DNA of 64,000 nt from Fontibacillus phaseoli (GTDB lineage Bacteria > Bacillota > Bacilli > Paenibacillales > Paenibacillaceae), in the NCBI RefSeq assembly GCF_003337355.1, contig NZ_QPJW01000002.1:62001-126000 (forward strand). Direction: 5' to 3'. Positions 54,214 to 63,836 of this stretch are shown here, in pieces (the stretch's first letter is position 1; the number at the start of each line of letters is the position of its first letter). A program made the translations under genes and the position numbers. The notes below the pieces were generated by a model that had not been told where the DNA came from, made no database searches, and saw only the letters and a list, made by a program, of their open reading frames with translations.

Positions 54214-54810
54214 TTACTTTGAAATAAACTCCTCTACATTATTTTCTCTGATGTCTATATACTTTTCTGAATTATCGGCTTTTACCAATCTAATATATGC
54301 AGGCTTTTTCCTTGGATTGTTTCCTCCAATAAGAAGGTAATAGCTTTCATCTATCTCATACCGCAAGATATAGAGTCCACTGCCTATTTCCGTACTATCA
54401 TAACTTTTAAAATCATTCCATGAAAGTTCTTGTCCTTTATGAGATAATTCTAGCACTTTTTCTAGAGTTAATTTTTCTTTACGAAATAATCTCCATTCAT
54501 TATCGATCATAACAACGATTCCCCTCTCATGAGAAGCATATTGGGCCCCAACATGCCCAAAATTACTTTGATTATTTTTTACTGGAATTTCAGAATCAGA
54601 TACTTCTGATGTGATTGTGCCAATTAAAGAGGTATCATCTATATCAATGGACAAATGCTCACCGGTATCAAGATAAAGGTAATTTTCAATCATTACCATC
54701 GGTATCCGATCCGATTGTATACTACTTTCTAGTTGTTTATTACTACAAGATATCATTGTAATCATTAAAATAAATATACAAAACCAAAGTAATTTCTTAT
54801 TTATAGACAT
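54214..54810 (-). CDS. Putative lipoprotein
   Basis: 198 residues from ATG 54810, with GGGGGA nine bases upstream. A short basic start, a hydrophobic stretch (LLWFCIFILMITMI) and a lipobox-type MISC at about residues 20-23 indicate lipid attachment. The mature part has no recognisable domain (for example NNQSNFGHVGAQYASHERG). AT-rich, with its own terminator. Function unknown. Confidence 0.75.
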   Translation of the reverse strand: MSINKKLLWFCIFILMITMISCSNKQLESSIQSDRIPMVMIENYLYLDTGEHLSIDIDDTSLIGTITSEVSDSEIPVKNNQSNFGHVGAQYASHERGIVVMIDNEWRLFRKEKLTLEKVLELSHKGQELSWNDFKSYDSTEIGSGLYILRYEIDESYYLLIGGNNPRKKPAYIRLVKADNSEKYIDIRENNVEEFISK

Positions 54811-54904
54811 CTCCAAATTTCCCCCAGCTCTAAAATATACTTCCTAACAAGCTTATGCGCGCTTTTTAGTTAAACAACATATGGATTTGGTTTGAATGAC
54901 AGAC

Positions 54905-55456
54905 TCATTTTTTAAAATAGGGCGTAATCCCTCTTGAATATAGGTTCTCCACTAACTTGAAAAATTCTTCTGACGATAAATCCTTTTGACGCTGGAGCCA
55001 AAGACGAAATAAAGAAAGGGAAGTTGTCAGGTAAAACTCAATTAAGTATGGCGTTAAGGAATGGTTTTGCGGAACGTTTAATTCTAATTGATCCAAAGTG
55101 ATTTCTTTTTTTAAGCGTTTTAAAAAACGGGTACTTCCATAATCACCCAAAAGGGCATTAAGAACCAGGAGATGTTCTCTTTTGTCCAGACAATAGAGCG
55201 TATCTTGAACCGTATGCATCGACAGCTCTTTATTCGCCAATTCTTTTTTTATGTCATTCAATAAGTCATTTTCAACAGCGTCTAACAATTCGTAAATGTC
55301 AGTAAAGTATTGATAAAAGGTGCTGCGGTTATATCCTGACTTATTCGCAATTTCCTGAACCGAAATTTTCTCAATCGGCTTTTGGCTATATAACTCACAA
55401 AAAACTTCTACAAACTTTTGTCTTGTTTTCTCCGTTATTTGGGGTTGCTTTTTCAT
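54905..55456 (-). CDS. TetR-family regulator, divergent from a PanE-like gene
   Basis: 183 residues. HTH: FVEVFCELYSQKPIEKISVQ then EIANKSGYNRSTFYQYFTDI. The C-terminal domain resembles TetR_C groups without a known ligand. GGAGGG precedes ATG 55456. The divergent partner and the palindrome between them suggest that it represses the adjacent oxidoreductase gene. Confidence 0.9.
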   Translation of the reverse strand: MKKQPQITEKTRQKFVEVFCELYSQKPIEKISVQEIANKSGYNRSTFYQYFTDIYELLDAVENDLLNDIKKELANKELSMHTVQDTLYCLDKREHLLVLNALLGDYGSTRFLKRLKKEITLDQLELNVPQNHSLTPYLIEFYLTTSLSLFRLWLQRQKDLSSEEFFKLVENLYSRGITPYFKK

Positions 55457-55513
55457 GTTTCCCTCCTACTAGCGAATAAGAATATCATCCGACAAATAAT
55501 AAAAAACTGATGG

Positions 55514-55565
55514 TTGATCAAGGAATAATCAAGATTTATAATCACATCATACAACATGTTGTCTG
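55514..55565 (+). promoter_or_regulatory. Promoter and TetR operator of the PanE-like gene
   Basis: TTGATC (55514-55519), a 17-base spacer and TATAAT (55537-55542). Eight bases further lies ACAACATGTTGT (55551-55562), a perfect palindrome extended by CA/TG to 18 bp with one mismatch. The position just past the start site suits a repressor. Confidence 0.8.
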
Positions 55566-55604
55566 ATAGTCAAAAGGAAATGTTAATAAGTAGGGGTGGT
55601 TTTA

Positions 55605-56528
55605 ATGTCAGCAAAACAAGATAGAATTTTAATTTTTGGTGCAGGTGTCATCGGGAGCATGTACGCAATTAAGCTTATTGAAGCAGGGTTTGACGTTAGC
55701 CTGTTTGCACATTCTAATAGATTTAAATCATTAAGAGAAAATGGCCTGCAATATAAAGAAAAAGGTACAGTTAGATCGATACAAGTAAATGTCATTGATA
55801 CGCTCGAAAATGACGATGTATACGATTTTATTTTCGTTACCGTTCGTTATGATCGGTCCGAATCAGCGTTGTTAGCGCTAAAAGAGAATCAAAGCAAAAA
55901 TATAGTTACGATGACTAGTAATTCAATTGGATTTTCTTCGTGGCTGGATATCGTAGGGGATAGACTTTTACCAGCTTTTCCCGGCTTCGGCGGACAGATT
56001 AAAGAGGGAGTATTGCATGCTCGATTTCTACCAAAGATTTTAGTCGCAACTGCATTTGGAGAAATTAATGGTGTAGTGACAGAACGCATAGAAAACCTCG
56101 CAAAATTATTTAAAACAGCAAAGCTTCCCTACGTTATTAAAAAGGATATGCAAGCGTATCTAATCACACATTCCGTATCAGACATTGCCATGATGAGCTT
56201 TTTGCATGCTGAGAATAAGATAATTGACAAAAAAACAGCCAGAACCAGAAAGACGGCACGCAAAATAACAGTTACTTTAAAAGCGTATCTAAGGGCAATA
56301 CAAAAAGCTGGCGTTTCAATTGATCCACCATTGCTTAAAATGGTGCTTAAATTTCCAAACTTATTTTTGGATCTTTTCTTTATGACATGGTTACGAACTA
56401 AAATGGTTAGGGATATGATGTTGCCGGATTATGCGAATAATGCTAACAATGAGATTGTGCAGCTGAGTAATGATTTAATGAAATTTTTAAGTCAAAATGA
56501 TATCAAATCGGAAATACATGTTCAGTAA
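55605..56528 (+). CDS. Ketopantoate reductase (PanE/ApbA)-like oxidoreductase
   Basis: 307 residues from ATG 55605 after GGGGTGG. The N-terminal Rossmann fold reads RILIFGAGVIGSMYAIKLIE and the next strand gives FIFVTVRYDRSESALLAL. The C-terminal helical domain is longer and more basic than in biosynthetic PanE, and the catalytic lysine is not certain (VIKKDMQAYLITHSVSD). Because it sits beside a TetR gene and outside any pantothenate operon, it may reduce another 2-keto substrate. Confidence 0.85.
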   Translation: MSAKQDRILIFGAGVIGSMYAIKLIEAGFDVSLFAHSNRFKSLRENGLQYKEKGTVRSIQVNVIDTLENDDVYDFIFVTVRYDRSESALLALKENQSKNIVTMTSNSIGFSSWLDIVGDRLLPAFPGFGGQIKEGVLHARFLPKILVATAFGEINGVVTERIENLAKLFKTAKLPYVIKKDMQAYLITHSVSDIAMMSFLHAENKIIDKKTARTRKTARKITVTLKAYLRAIQKAGVSIDPPLLKMVLKFPNLFLDLFFMTWLRTKMVRDMMLPDYANNANNEIVQLSNDLMKFLSQNDIKSEIHVQ

Positions 56529-56568
56529 TTTTTTTTGTTAAAATATCTACCCTTTGTCCCTGATTAAT

Positions 56569-56750
56569 GTATTTTCTACAGCTAATTTGTCCAATAATTT
56601 ACTTTTCAAATTATTAACTGGAAAACCCACAGCTAATTGGACGGTTTTCCTCGAATGAGCGTTGACAGCCCGAAATTTAATGGAGATTTTCCAGTTAGTT
56701 TGCTATATATGCCGACTGGACGAAAAATAACTGCAGATTTTCCAGTTAAT
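56569..56750. repeat. Short interspersed repeats in the intergenic region
   Basis: TGSAGATTTTCCAGTTA occurs at 56681-56697 and 56732-56748 (16 of 17 alike, period 51). The reverse form AACTGGAAAA is at 56616-56625, and ACAGCTAATT occurs at 56578 and 56629. They look like degenerate copies of one 20-25 bp unit. No gene is present. Confidence 0.6.
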
Positions 56751-56823
56751 CTCGTTTTATGGGCGCGGCTCCACAGAGCAGAAGCCTCCCTATGCCTAGC
56801 GGCCCATTAAAACATCGATAAAA

Positions 56824-56848
56824 AACCGCCAATCCTGGATTGGCGGTT
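56824..56848 (-). terminator. Terminator, minus strand
   Basis: AACCGCCAATCC and GGATTGGCGGTT with one base between, followed on the minus strand by TTTTTATC. It lies 172 bases after the stop of the 131-residue gene. Confidence 0.75.
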
Positions 56849-57020
56849 GTAGTTTGCTACTTTGCGGTTTTAGTGGTTTGCGGCAATATGGTGTTGCTTG
56901 CGGATCGAGGGTTGGAAGCGATCAGATTGTGCTGTTTTCAACTGCTTTCGGCTTTTCGTTGTTCGAGATGTGCAATTTCGATGCTTAAAATTAGCTTACT
57001 ATTCAACCTGTTGGCCGCCC

Positions 57021-57416
57021 TTAAATTAAAACCGGCTGGGCGATCAAGCCGCGTTGGAGGTCGAGTTCCTTTTTCACGTTGTTAAATATGTCCTGGAGGC
57101 ATGGCCCCCATAAAAGATTATCCTGTTTTAAATAGGATTTTACTTCAGAACAACTGCGTTCAAAAGTATCCAAATAGGAACTGCCTATCTTTTTCAGATG
57201 CTTCTTGGCTTGCTTGATCAGAGACATATATTCGTGATAAAGTTCGGATTGGATGCATTTGGATTCAGCGGAAAGCTCGGTCCATGCGAAGGCTCCGCCC
57301 TCAACACATTCCGATGATCCCTGGACGTATTCAATGTCGGAATGAACGAGAATAAACAGGCGGATTCGCTCTTCCAGCGCTTTGTATCGTTCTTTAATAA
57401 GCTCCATCGGCTCCAT
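57021..57416 (-). CDS. Unrecognised helical protein, 131 residues
   Basis: ATG 57416 has AAAGGAG upstream; the frame starts at 57425. The sequence is helical and charged (MEPMELIKERYKALEERIRL), with QAKKHLKKIGSSYLDTFERS and several cysteines. No domain is recognised. It is monocistronic. Confidence 0.65.
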   Translation of the reverse strand: MEPMELIKERYKALEERIRLFILVHSDIEYVQGSSECVEGGAFAWTELSAESKCIQSELYHEYMSLIKQAKKHLKKIGSSYLDTFERSCSEVKSYLKQDNLLWGPCLQDIFNNVKKELDLQRGLIAQPVLI

Positions 57417-57575
57417 CAAACACACTCCTTTCTAAAGCATCGTTTGAGTCAGAAAGAGGGAGTTTTTTTGGCTTTTTACATTATCAGGATACTTCCAGTA
57501 TAAGCTCTTTCCAAAAAAATGTATATAAATAATTTACAAAAACGTAACCTTTAAATTAAAAAATCGTCATTTCAC

Positions 57576-57605
57576 AACAAAACCCCGATATTACAAGCGG
57601 GGTTT
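57576..57605 (-). terminator. Terminator after the GH73 gene
   Basis: AAACCCCG (57580-57587) and CGGGGTTT (57598-57605); on the minus strand TTGTTGTG follows. The T-run is weak. Confidence 0.6.
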
Positions 57606-57659
57606 AATAACTTTCAAATTCAAATTTAATTTTTATATTTACATCCGTACGTCATTGTT

Positions 57660-58373
57660 TCATCCTGCACTCTTCTTATCGAAAAGTCCGCGACGGTACA
57701 TAATTGTGATCAGCCTGTAAAAATCGAAACTCCCCGTTTCGGGATTCTTGATCAGCGGATTCTTCTTGTCGTAATTCACCGCTGCTTCGACGGCTTCTTT
57801 TGCCCAATCGGGCAACCGGGTGCTTGCCCTTTGCTCCAGTCCGGCAATCCTCTCAGCCTGTTTATGGACGGTCTCCTGCAATGCTTCGAGCTGCTTTTTC
57901 TCCTCGGCGGTCATTGGCTCATCCCCTTCCTTGATATCGTATTCGTACAAATTATACTTATCCATCAATGAGATCAGCTTGGCAGGATAATCGGGGTCCG
58001 TTGCATATCCCGCCGCCGAAACGGCATAGGCCGCTTGCCTGCCTGTCCGATTAAGCACGTTGGCATAGCGCTTGTTTTGCAGCAGGCGAGTGTGATCCGC
58101 AACGGATTCTCCCCAAGAGCGGTATTTCCGGAAGGCTGCATTGATTTTTATCGGTTTTCCGTTCCTGTATTCTGTCGTCGGCATCATTGCGCTTCCCGCC
58201 GGGCCGCTGCCTTTTATTCCGAACAAATTATTGGCCTGCTGTGCGAGCCCGCTGGCTCCCCAATTGGATTCCAAAGCGGCCTGGGCGATGGTCAAGGAAG
58301 CCGGAACACCGGTCCGGAGCCAATCTCTGATTGCGTCAGGGGCTATTTTAGCGATAAATTCAGTCCTGTTCAT
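57660..58373 (-). CDS. GH73 glucosaminidase-type lysin
   Basis: 237 residues. The N-terminal 150 match the FlgJ/glucosaminidase fold: SLTIAQAALESNWGASGLAQ (catalytic Glu), NNLFGIKGSGPAGS and VSAAGYATDPDYPAKLISLM. The C-terminal part (FDFYRLITIMYRRGLF) resembles tails of prophage and sporulation lysins. No signal peptide is seen, so it may need a holin or export by another route. GGAGGTG precedes the ATG. Confidence 0.88.
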   Translation of the reverse strand: MNRTEFIAKIAPDAIRDWLRTGVPASLTIAQAALESNWGASGLAQQANNLFGIKGSGPAGSAMMPTTEYRNGKPIKINAAFRKYRSWGESVADHTRLLQNKRYANVLNRTGRQAAYAVSAAGYATDPDYPAKLISLMDKYNLYEYDIKEGDEPMTAEEKKQLEALQETVHKQAERIAGLEQRASTRLPDWAKEAVEAAVNYDKKNPLIKNPETGSFDFYRLITIMYRRGLFDKKSAG

Positions 58374-58443
58374 CTCATCACCTCCGTTTCAATATATGAA
58401 AATAAATTCAGAACGGCCTGGACATCCTGCCCTTAATCCGCCC

Positions 58444-59193
58444 TCACTCCATAATTTTGTCCGGGTCAGCAACTTTTTCAATCTTATGTTCGATCCTTCT
58501 TTCGCTTCCAAGATAATATTTTTCCAACGGCTTCAACTGATCGTCCAGCGTATAAACGAGCGGCGTACCGGTTGGAATGTTGAGATCGATAATCTCTTCG
58601 GCGCTTAAATTGTCCAAATATTTTATCAATGCTCTTAAACTGTTACCATGCGCCGCAATGATCACTTTCTTTCCGCCAAGAATTTGCGGCTTTATTTCCC
58701 GTTCCCAATAATCCTCCACTCTGACGATGGTTTCCTTCAGGCTTTCCGTCAAGGGAATGAACCGATCCGGCACATCCCTGTATTTCGCATCATTCCGGGG
58801 ATAACGCTCATCATCCTTGGTTAGGGCCGGCGGAAGAACATCATAACTTCTGCGCCATAAGTGGACCTGCTCTTCCCCATATTTTTGTGCTGTGGTCAGT
58901 TTACTCAATCCTTGCAGAGCTCCGTAATGCCGCTCGTTGAGTTGCCAGGTTTTATGACACGGTATCCATAGCAGGTTCATCGCATCAAGGATGTAATAAA
59001 GCGTTTTGATGGCCCGCTTCAGGTAAGAAGTATAAGCCACGTCGAAGACAAACTTCTCCTCTTTAAGCAAAATGCCGGCCTCTTTAGCCTCATGCACCCC
59101 TTTCTCGGACAAATCGACATCACTCCAGCCGGTAAACAAATTGGATTTATTCCACTCGCTCTCTCCATGTCTCACTAATACCAATTTATACAT
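58444..59193 (-). CDS. gpmA: 2,3-bisphosphoglycerate-dependent phosphoglycerate mutase
   Basis: 249 residues. The phosphohistidine motif [20 protein letters not shown], the [11 protein letters not shown] segment and [16 protein letters not shown] identify the cofactor-dependent type. It interconverts 3- and 2-phosphoglycerate in glycolysis. Most Firmicutes rely on the cofactor-independent GpmI, so this copy may be an extra enzyme. Confidence 0.95.
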   Translation of the reverse strand: MYKLVLVRHGESEWNKSNLFTGWSDVDLSEKGVHEAKEAGILLKEEKFVFDVAYTSYLKRAIKTLYYILDAMNLLWIPCHKTWQLNERHYGALQGLSKLTTAQKYGEEQVHLWRRSYDVLPPALTKDDERYPRNDAKYRDVPDRFIPLTESLKETIVRVEDYWEREIKPQILGGKKVIIAAHGNSLRALIKYLDNLSAEEIIDLNIPTGTPLVYTLDDQLKPLEKYYLGSERRIEHKIEKVADPDKIME

Positions 59194-59304
59194 CTTTGGC
59201 TCACCATCTTTTCCTTAGTTTTAAATGCATATCCTTATCAGGTCCGGGCACGCTAAACGTGGTTTCCAATACCCAAAATATCGCAACGAGGAGGATCATA
59301 TTCC

Positions 59305-59781
59305 ATGTATACCCCTATTTCATCACAAATCCGGGAGATCGAGCAACAAATTAGGCACCTGGAACAACAAACCCGTCAGGCTACAACGATGTATCAGCAA
59401 ATGCTTGAGCAAGAACAGCAAAACGCAGTCCAACTTGAGCAGTTGGCCGAAAAAGAACGTAAGGCTGCCCAGACGATCCAAATGGCCTTACAAGGTCATC
59501 AAACAGCAATGCAGGCTTACCAGCATATTATTCAACTGGCTGGACAAATTGAACAAAATGCCGGATCCAACAGCTTTGGAAACGCAGATTTCAGAACCTC
59601 CGCAGGAATCGGCCTCCGCTCGGCAGGCGGCCAAAGCTTCGGCCAGTCAGGTTTTGGCCAAGGCAGCATGGGCCAAGGAAATTTCGGCCAGTCCGGCGGC
59701 TATTCGACAAGCACCATGAACGCCTCGGGATCGCAATTGTCACAAAATCAACCGGGAGTTCCTATTCGGGGCTTTCAATAA
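59305..59781 (+). CDS. Coiled-coil protein with Gly/Gln/Ser-rich tail
   Basis: 158 residues from ATG 59305 (GAGGAGG upstream). Residues 5-85 are a Gln/Glu-rich coiled coil (IREIEQQIRHLEQQTRQ). The tail has repeated SFGQSGFGQGSMGQGNFGQS-type triplets and ends VPIRGFQ. No signal peptide. The composition resembles spore-coat or structural proteins, but no family is recognised. Confidence 0.7.
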   Translation: MYTPISSQIREIEQQIRHLEQQTRQATTMYQQMLEQEQQNAVQLEQLAEKERKAAQTIQMALQGHQTAMQAYQHIIQLAGQIEQNAGSNSFGNADFRTSAGIGLRSAGGQSFGQSGFGQGSMGQGNFGQSGGYSTSTMNASGSQLSQNQPGVPIRGFQ

Positions 59782-59800
59782 TGCAAGAATACTGAAAATA

Positions 59801-59836
59801 TGCGGAAGCCGCCCGATCCATGTGGCGGCTTTCTTC
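59801..59836 (+). terminator. Terminator after the coiled-coil gene
   Basis: GAAGCCGCC and GGCGGCTTTC enclose CGATCCATGT; TTCTTTCC follows, about 20 bases after the stop. Confidence 0.75.
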
Positions 59837-59959
59837 TTTCCCGAGCAGTTATACTCCTTAATTAATACCCAAAATGAACTAGAACTATTATTCCTGAACA
59901 AGTACTCCATCTGTGGTATAATTGGAAATCATTAAATGGGTGGAGGAACACAGGAAACT

Positions 59960-60634
59960 ATGAGCAAGCTGATGTTTTTCATTTTTTTGTCATGGCTGAC
60001 CGGGAACCCGTTAATTGCCATTCTTATTCTGCTTATTATCGTTTATTTCATCGATCGGCGCTTTGTCGGTGTTTTCCCCAGCATTTCCAAACCTTTTAAA
60101 CGATACCGTGCCATCTCGAAACTTCGCCAGCAGTTGAACCTAAACCATTTTGACGTTTCTTCCAAACGAGAACTCGCCAGATTGCTTCTGGAGAAGAAGC
60201 GATTCAAGGAGGCTTACGATCTTCTGGAACAGGTGAAACCTTACTCCGAGTCTTCGGCGGAATTTTGGGACGATCTCGGCACCGCGTTAATCGGCTTGGG
60301 CCGTCTGGAAGAAGGCGAACAGCAAATTTTGCATGCCTTAAGTCTGAATGAACGCGTTAAATACGGTCAGCCCTATTTGCATCTGGCGATGGCTTTCCGG
60401 GAGAATAATCCGGAAAAAGCGCTCACCTATGCTGCTAAATTCGGGGAAATTCAGTCTTCTTCCAGTGAAGCGTGTTACCTCCTCGGCAGTCTTTATCATT
60501 CGTTAGGCCGAAAGGAAGAGGCGAAGCAAGCCTTGGATGAATCGAAAACCATTTATCGCAGCTTGCCAAAATATAAAAAACGACATGAACGGAAATGGGC
60601 ACTGCGAAGCTATTTGAAGTCCCTTACGTTGTAG
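59960..60634 (+). CDS. TPR-containing membrane protein
   Basis: 224 residues from ATG 59960 after ACAGGAAACT (a longer frame begins at 59936). Residues 14-34 form a membrane segment (NPLIAILILLIIVYFID). The rest holds about three to four TPR-like repeats: ELARLLLEKKRFKEAYDLLE, DDLGTALIGLGRLEEGEQQI and YLLGSLYHSLGRKEEAKQAL. It probably serves as a protein-interaction scaffold. Resembles TPR proteins of Bacillales, without a named function. Confidence 0.85.
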   Translation: MSKLMFFIFLSWLTGNPLIAILILLIIVYFIDRRFVGVFPSISKPFKRYRAISKLRQQLNLNHFDVSSKRELARLLLEKKRFKEAYDLLEQVKPYSESSAEFWDDLGTALIGLGRLEEGEQQILHALSLNERVKYGQPYLHLAMAFRENNPEKALTYAAKFGEIQSSSSEACYLLGSLYHSLGRKEEAKQALDESKTIYRSLPKYKKRHERKWALRSYLKSLTL

Positions 60635-60645
60635 GAAAGCATAAA

Positions 60646-60694
60646 GAGAACCGCTGGGCTCCTATCCTAGAGAGAAGGAGCCCGCGGTTCTTTT
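60646..60694 (+). terminator. Bidirectional terminator
   Basis: AGAACCGCTGGGCTCCT pairs with AGGAGCCCGCGGTTCT (one bulge), followed by TTTTAAT. It stops the TPR gene and could also serve the convergent MMPL gene. Confidence 0.85.
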
Positions 60695-60704
60695 AATATT
60701 GTCT

Positions 60705-63700
60705 TTACTCGGCACTCCGACGGTGGAAAGGCCACCAATTAAACTGTCCGAATATTTTTACCATGACAGGAATCAGGAACGGGAGCACGACCACGGCGTA
60801 AAGCGCCAGCCCGGTCAAAACTACCGTAGCGATCTGCAGCATGGAAAGCACGCCCGAAGGATACATGGAGGCCATTGTTCCACCCAGAATCACTGCGGCA
60901 GACAGGATAACCGTCCCCATGTTCCGCATCGAATGCAGAATCGCTTCACCAATATTCCATTCTTTATTTTCATTAAACCGGTCCATAAGGAAGATGCTGT
61001 AATCGACACCTAGCGCTACAAGGATGACAAACCCGAAGAACGGCGTCGCCCAACTGACTCCGGAATAATGGAAGATGTCGACAAACACCCATTCGGTAAA
61101 GCCCATCGAGGCATAAAAGGTCAGTACCAGGGAACCGATCAGATAGATCGGCATCACCAATGAACGCAACAACAGGACGAGAATAATGAAAATGCCCGCC
61201 AGCATAAGTACTACGGTCCGCGTATAGTCTTCACCGGAGATGGTCTTCAGGTCGTTAAAGGTACTGGTAACGCCGCCGACTGCGATTTTTGCATTCTCCA
61301 GGTCCGTACCTTTTACTGCTTTTCCCACCGCAGTACTGATCGGTTCAATGCGGTCAATCGCTTCTTTGCCGTAAGGATTGCTGGAGAATACCACGTCCAG
61401 GGTCATCACCTTGCGGTCCGGTGACAGGTACATATCGAATACCTGAGTCATCTGTTCGTTCTCCATCGCTTCTTCAGGTACATACCATCCCCCAAGGCCG
61501 CCCTCGCTAGCTCCGACCTCATTCAAGTAATCCTTGGCCGTATCCAACCCCCCGGAAACTTGTTCCAATCCGTCCACACTTTGATTCAGGCCGTCCGTCA
61601 ATTGGGAAATTTGCCCCGAGAATTGACTGAAGCCGCTCTGGATTTGCTCCTGACCGCTTTGAATTTGTGCCAATCCGGTCACCACTTCCGGGATCTTGCC
61701 GACGATTTGGCCCTGGCCTGCCGCCGCTTGATCAAGACCGGTTTCAAGCCGGGTCAACCCGCCGATGAATTGATCCAGTCCGTCCGCCAGCTGCTTGCTT
61801 CCGTTTGCGGCCGCTTCGTAACCCTGGTTAGCCTGGCCCAAACCCGCAGATAGTCGTCCGAACTCGCTTTTCATCTGTTCCAGACCGGCAGACATTTGCG
61901 GCAGCCCTTTGGCCGTCTCGGTAACCGTACCGACAATCGTCAAGTAATCCGGGTCCGTGGCCAATTCGGGGTATTTGCTCTCCAAAGTCGCAAACCGCGA
62001 GGAGAGACTCGACAGTCCTTGGGACGCCGCATCCAGTTGCGTACTGATTTGACTGATGCCATCGCTGAATTGACCCAATCCGCTACCGATTTGCTGATAG
62101 GATTTCAGCAATTGCGCATGCGCATCGGCCAACTCGTTAGCGCTCTTCTTCACTTGCCGGAGTCCTTGTTTCAAATCGCCCACGCCGGCGGAGCCGTCTT
62201 GGATCCCTTTTTCGATCGCGGACAAGCCCGTTTCCAGTTGGACAATTCCGTCCTTCAGCTTCCCCGTGCCTTCGGCCAGTTGGCCTGTGCTTGCAGCTGC
62301 CTCCTTCAGTTTCGGTTCATTTTCGGTCAACGACGCGCTAGCTTCCGCAAGTCCGTCCTGTATTTTGGCCAACCCTTCATTTCCTTGGCCCAACCCTTCG
62401 CCAACCGTTTTCACCTGGCTGTTCAGTTCAAAATCTTTAACCTCATCGCCTGTCGGCCGGCTCATGCTTCGTACGCTGGCTACTCCGTCCACACCGACTA
62501 CCTCGCGGCTGATTTTCTCGGCCAGTGCCATGTATCCGGCATTATCCATGGGCTCGTCATTTTGAAGGACGATTTGCGTCGGCAGGGATTCTCCAGGCTC
62601 AAAACTTTCCGAGATCAGATTGTATGCCTTTACGGATTCGTACTCATCACCGATTTCTTCCATGCTGTTAAATGATACGTTCCCGCTGTAACTGATCAGG
62701 AACGGTACCGTCACTGCCGCCACGATAAGCAGCGCAGCCCACGGCCGTTTCAGCGAGAAGGTCCCGATAGCTCCCCAGAACCGGTTTTCCTTATGTTCCA
62801 AAGAGCCTTTTAAAGGCCAGAACAGCTTCGTCCCCAATACCGCCATGAAGAACGGTACGATGGTCACGAGCGCAATCAGCATGACTGCAATCCCGACGGC
62901 GACCGCCACCGCGGAGCGGTAGAGAACGAATTGCGAAAACCCGATCGCCGAAAAACCTACCAGTACGGCGAGACCGGAGAAAAACACGGTTTTTCCGGCC
63001 TTCCGGTACGTCAGGATGATCGCTTCCCATTTATCCGCACCATGCTGCAGTTCTTCCTTAAACCGGCTGATCAGCAAGATGCAATAGTCCGTTCCTATCC
63101 CGAACATGACCGCAACCATAAAGATCTGCGTATAGGTCGAGATCGGGAAATCGATACGATCCACCAGGAAAGATACGATTGATTGCGATACGATGTAACT
63201 AATTCCTACGGTCAAAAGCGGGATAAACGGTGCAATGACCGAACGGAACACGACAAACAAGATTAATAAAATAAAAATGACCGTAAAATATTCCGATTTT
63301 TTCAGTCCTTGTTCCGAACTGACGACCATGTCTTCATTGATTTGTTCTTGTCCGGTTAAATAATGTTCCACTTTCAATTGGTCTAACGCACCGTGGATAT
63401 CCTTCTCAATGTCTAGCAGAGGACGGTCTCCTATTTTTACGGACAACGATGTCAAGATGGTCTTGCCATCTTTCGATATCATCTTATCCGCCGCCTCCGG
63501 CGTAGTGAAAGGATCCGTGATCGAGACGATGCCGATTTGCACCTCCTGGTCCCGAAGGGCCTTCAGTGCCTGTTCGACCTCATTTTTATCTTCACCGATT
63601 AAACCTTTAGAGGAATGAAACACCAATGCGATTTGACTTTCTTTCTCTCCGCCTTTCGCATCCGATATATCCGCCAAAATGGCCGCTGCCGTAGAAGACG

Positions 63701-63836
63701 AATAACCTTCGGGTACGACGATATCTCCCTTTTCGCGGACCAGATCCGACATCGATGGGGCCGTGAGGAACAACAGCACCGCTGCGGCGATCCACACCGC
63801 AACGACAGCCCATCTTGCCTTCAGTATAAATTTCAT
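60705..63836 (-). CDS. MMPL/RND-family exporter (YdfJ-like)
   Basis: 1043 residues with two six-helix RND halves. The first has MVAVMFGIGTDYCILLISRF, the second FVILVALGVDYSIFLMDRF. The large extracellular loop in the second half contains a long run of GLxQL/GLxxL-type heptads (residues about 470-760). Such proteins export lipids or hydrophobic drugs. ATG 63836 overlaps the MarR stop by 4 bases, and GAGGAGAG precedes it. Likely induced through that MarR protein. Confidence 0.92.
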   Translation of the reverse strand: MKFILKARWAVVAVWIAAAVLLFLTAPSMSDLVREKGDIVVPEGYSSSTAAAILADISDAKGGEKESQIALVFHSSKGLIGEDKNEVEQALKALRDQEVQIGIVSITDPFTTPEAADKMISKDGKTILTSLSVKIGDRPLLDIEKDIHGALDQLKVEHYLTGQEQINEDMVVSSEQGLKKSEYFTVIFILLILFVVFRSVIAPFIPLLTVGISYIVSQSIVSFLVDRIDFPISTYTQIFMVAVMFGIGTDYCILLISRFKEELQHGADKWEAIILTYRKAGKTVFFSGLAVLVGFSAIGFSQFVLYRSAVAVAVGIAVMLIALVTIVPFFMAVLGTKLFWPLKGSLEHKENRFWGAIGTFSLKRPWAALLIVAAVTVPFLISYSGNVSFNSMEEIGDEYESVKAYNLISESFEPGESLPTQIVLQNDEPMDNAGYMALAEKISREVVGVDGVASVRSMSRPTGDEVKDFELNSQVKTVGEGLGQGNEGLAKIQDGLAEASASLTENEPKLKEAAASTGQLAEGTGKLKDGIVQLETGLSAIEKGIQDGSAGVGDLKQGLRQVKKSANELADAHAQLLKSYQQIGSGLGQFSDGISQISTQLDAASQGLSSLSSRFATLESKYPELATDPDYLTIVGTVTETAKGLPQMSAGLEQMKSEFGRLSAGLGQANQGYEAAANGSKQLADGLDQFIGGLTRLETGLDQAAAGQGQIVGKIPEVVTGLAQIQSGQEQIQSGFSQFSGQISQLTDGLNQSVDGLEQVSGGLDTAKDYLNEVGASEGGLGGWYVPEEAMENEQMTQVFDMYLSPDRKVMTLDVVFSSNPYGKEAIDRIEPISTAVGKAVKGTDLENAKIAVGGVTSTFNDLKTISGEDYTRTVVLMLAGIFIILVLLLRSLVMPIYLIGSLVLTFYASMGFTEWVFVDIFHYSGVSWATPFFGFVILVALGVDYSIFLMDRFNENKEWNIGEAILHSMRNMGTVILSAAVILGGTMASMYPSGVLSMLQIATVVLTGLALYAVVVLPFLIPVMVKIFGQFNWWPFHRRSAE

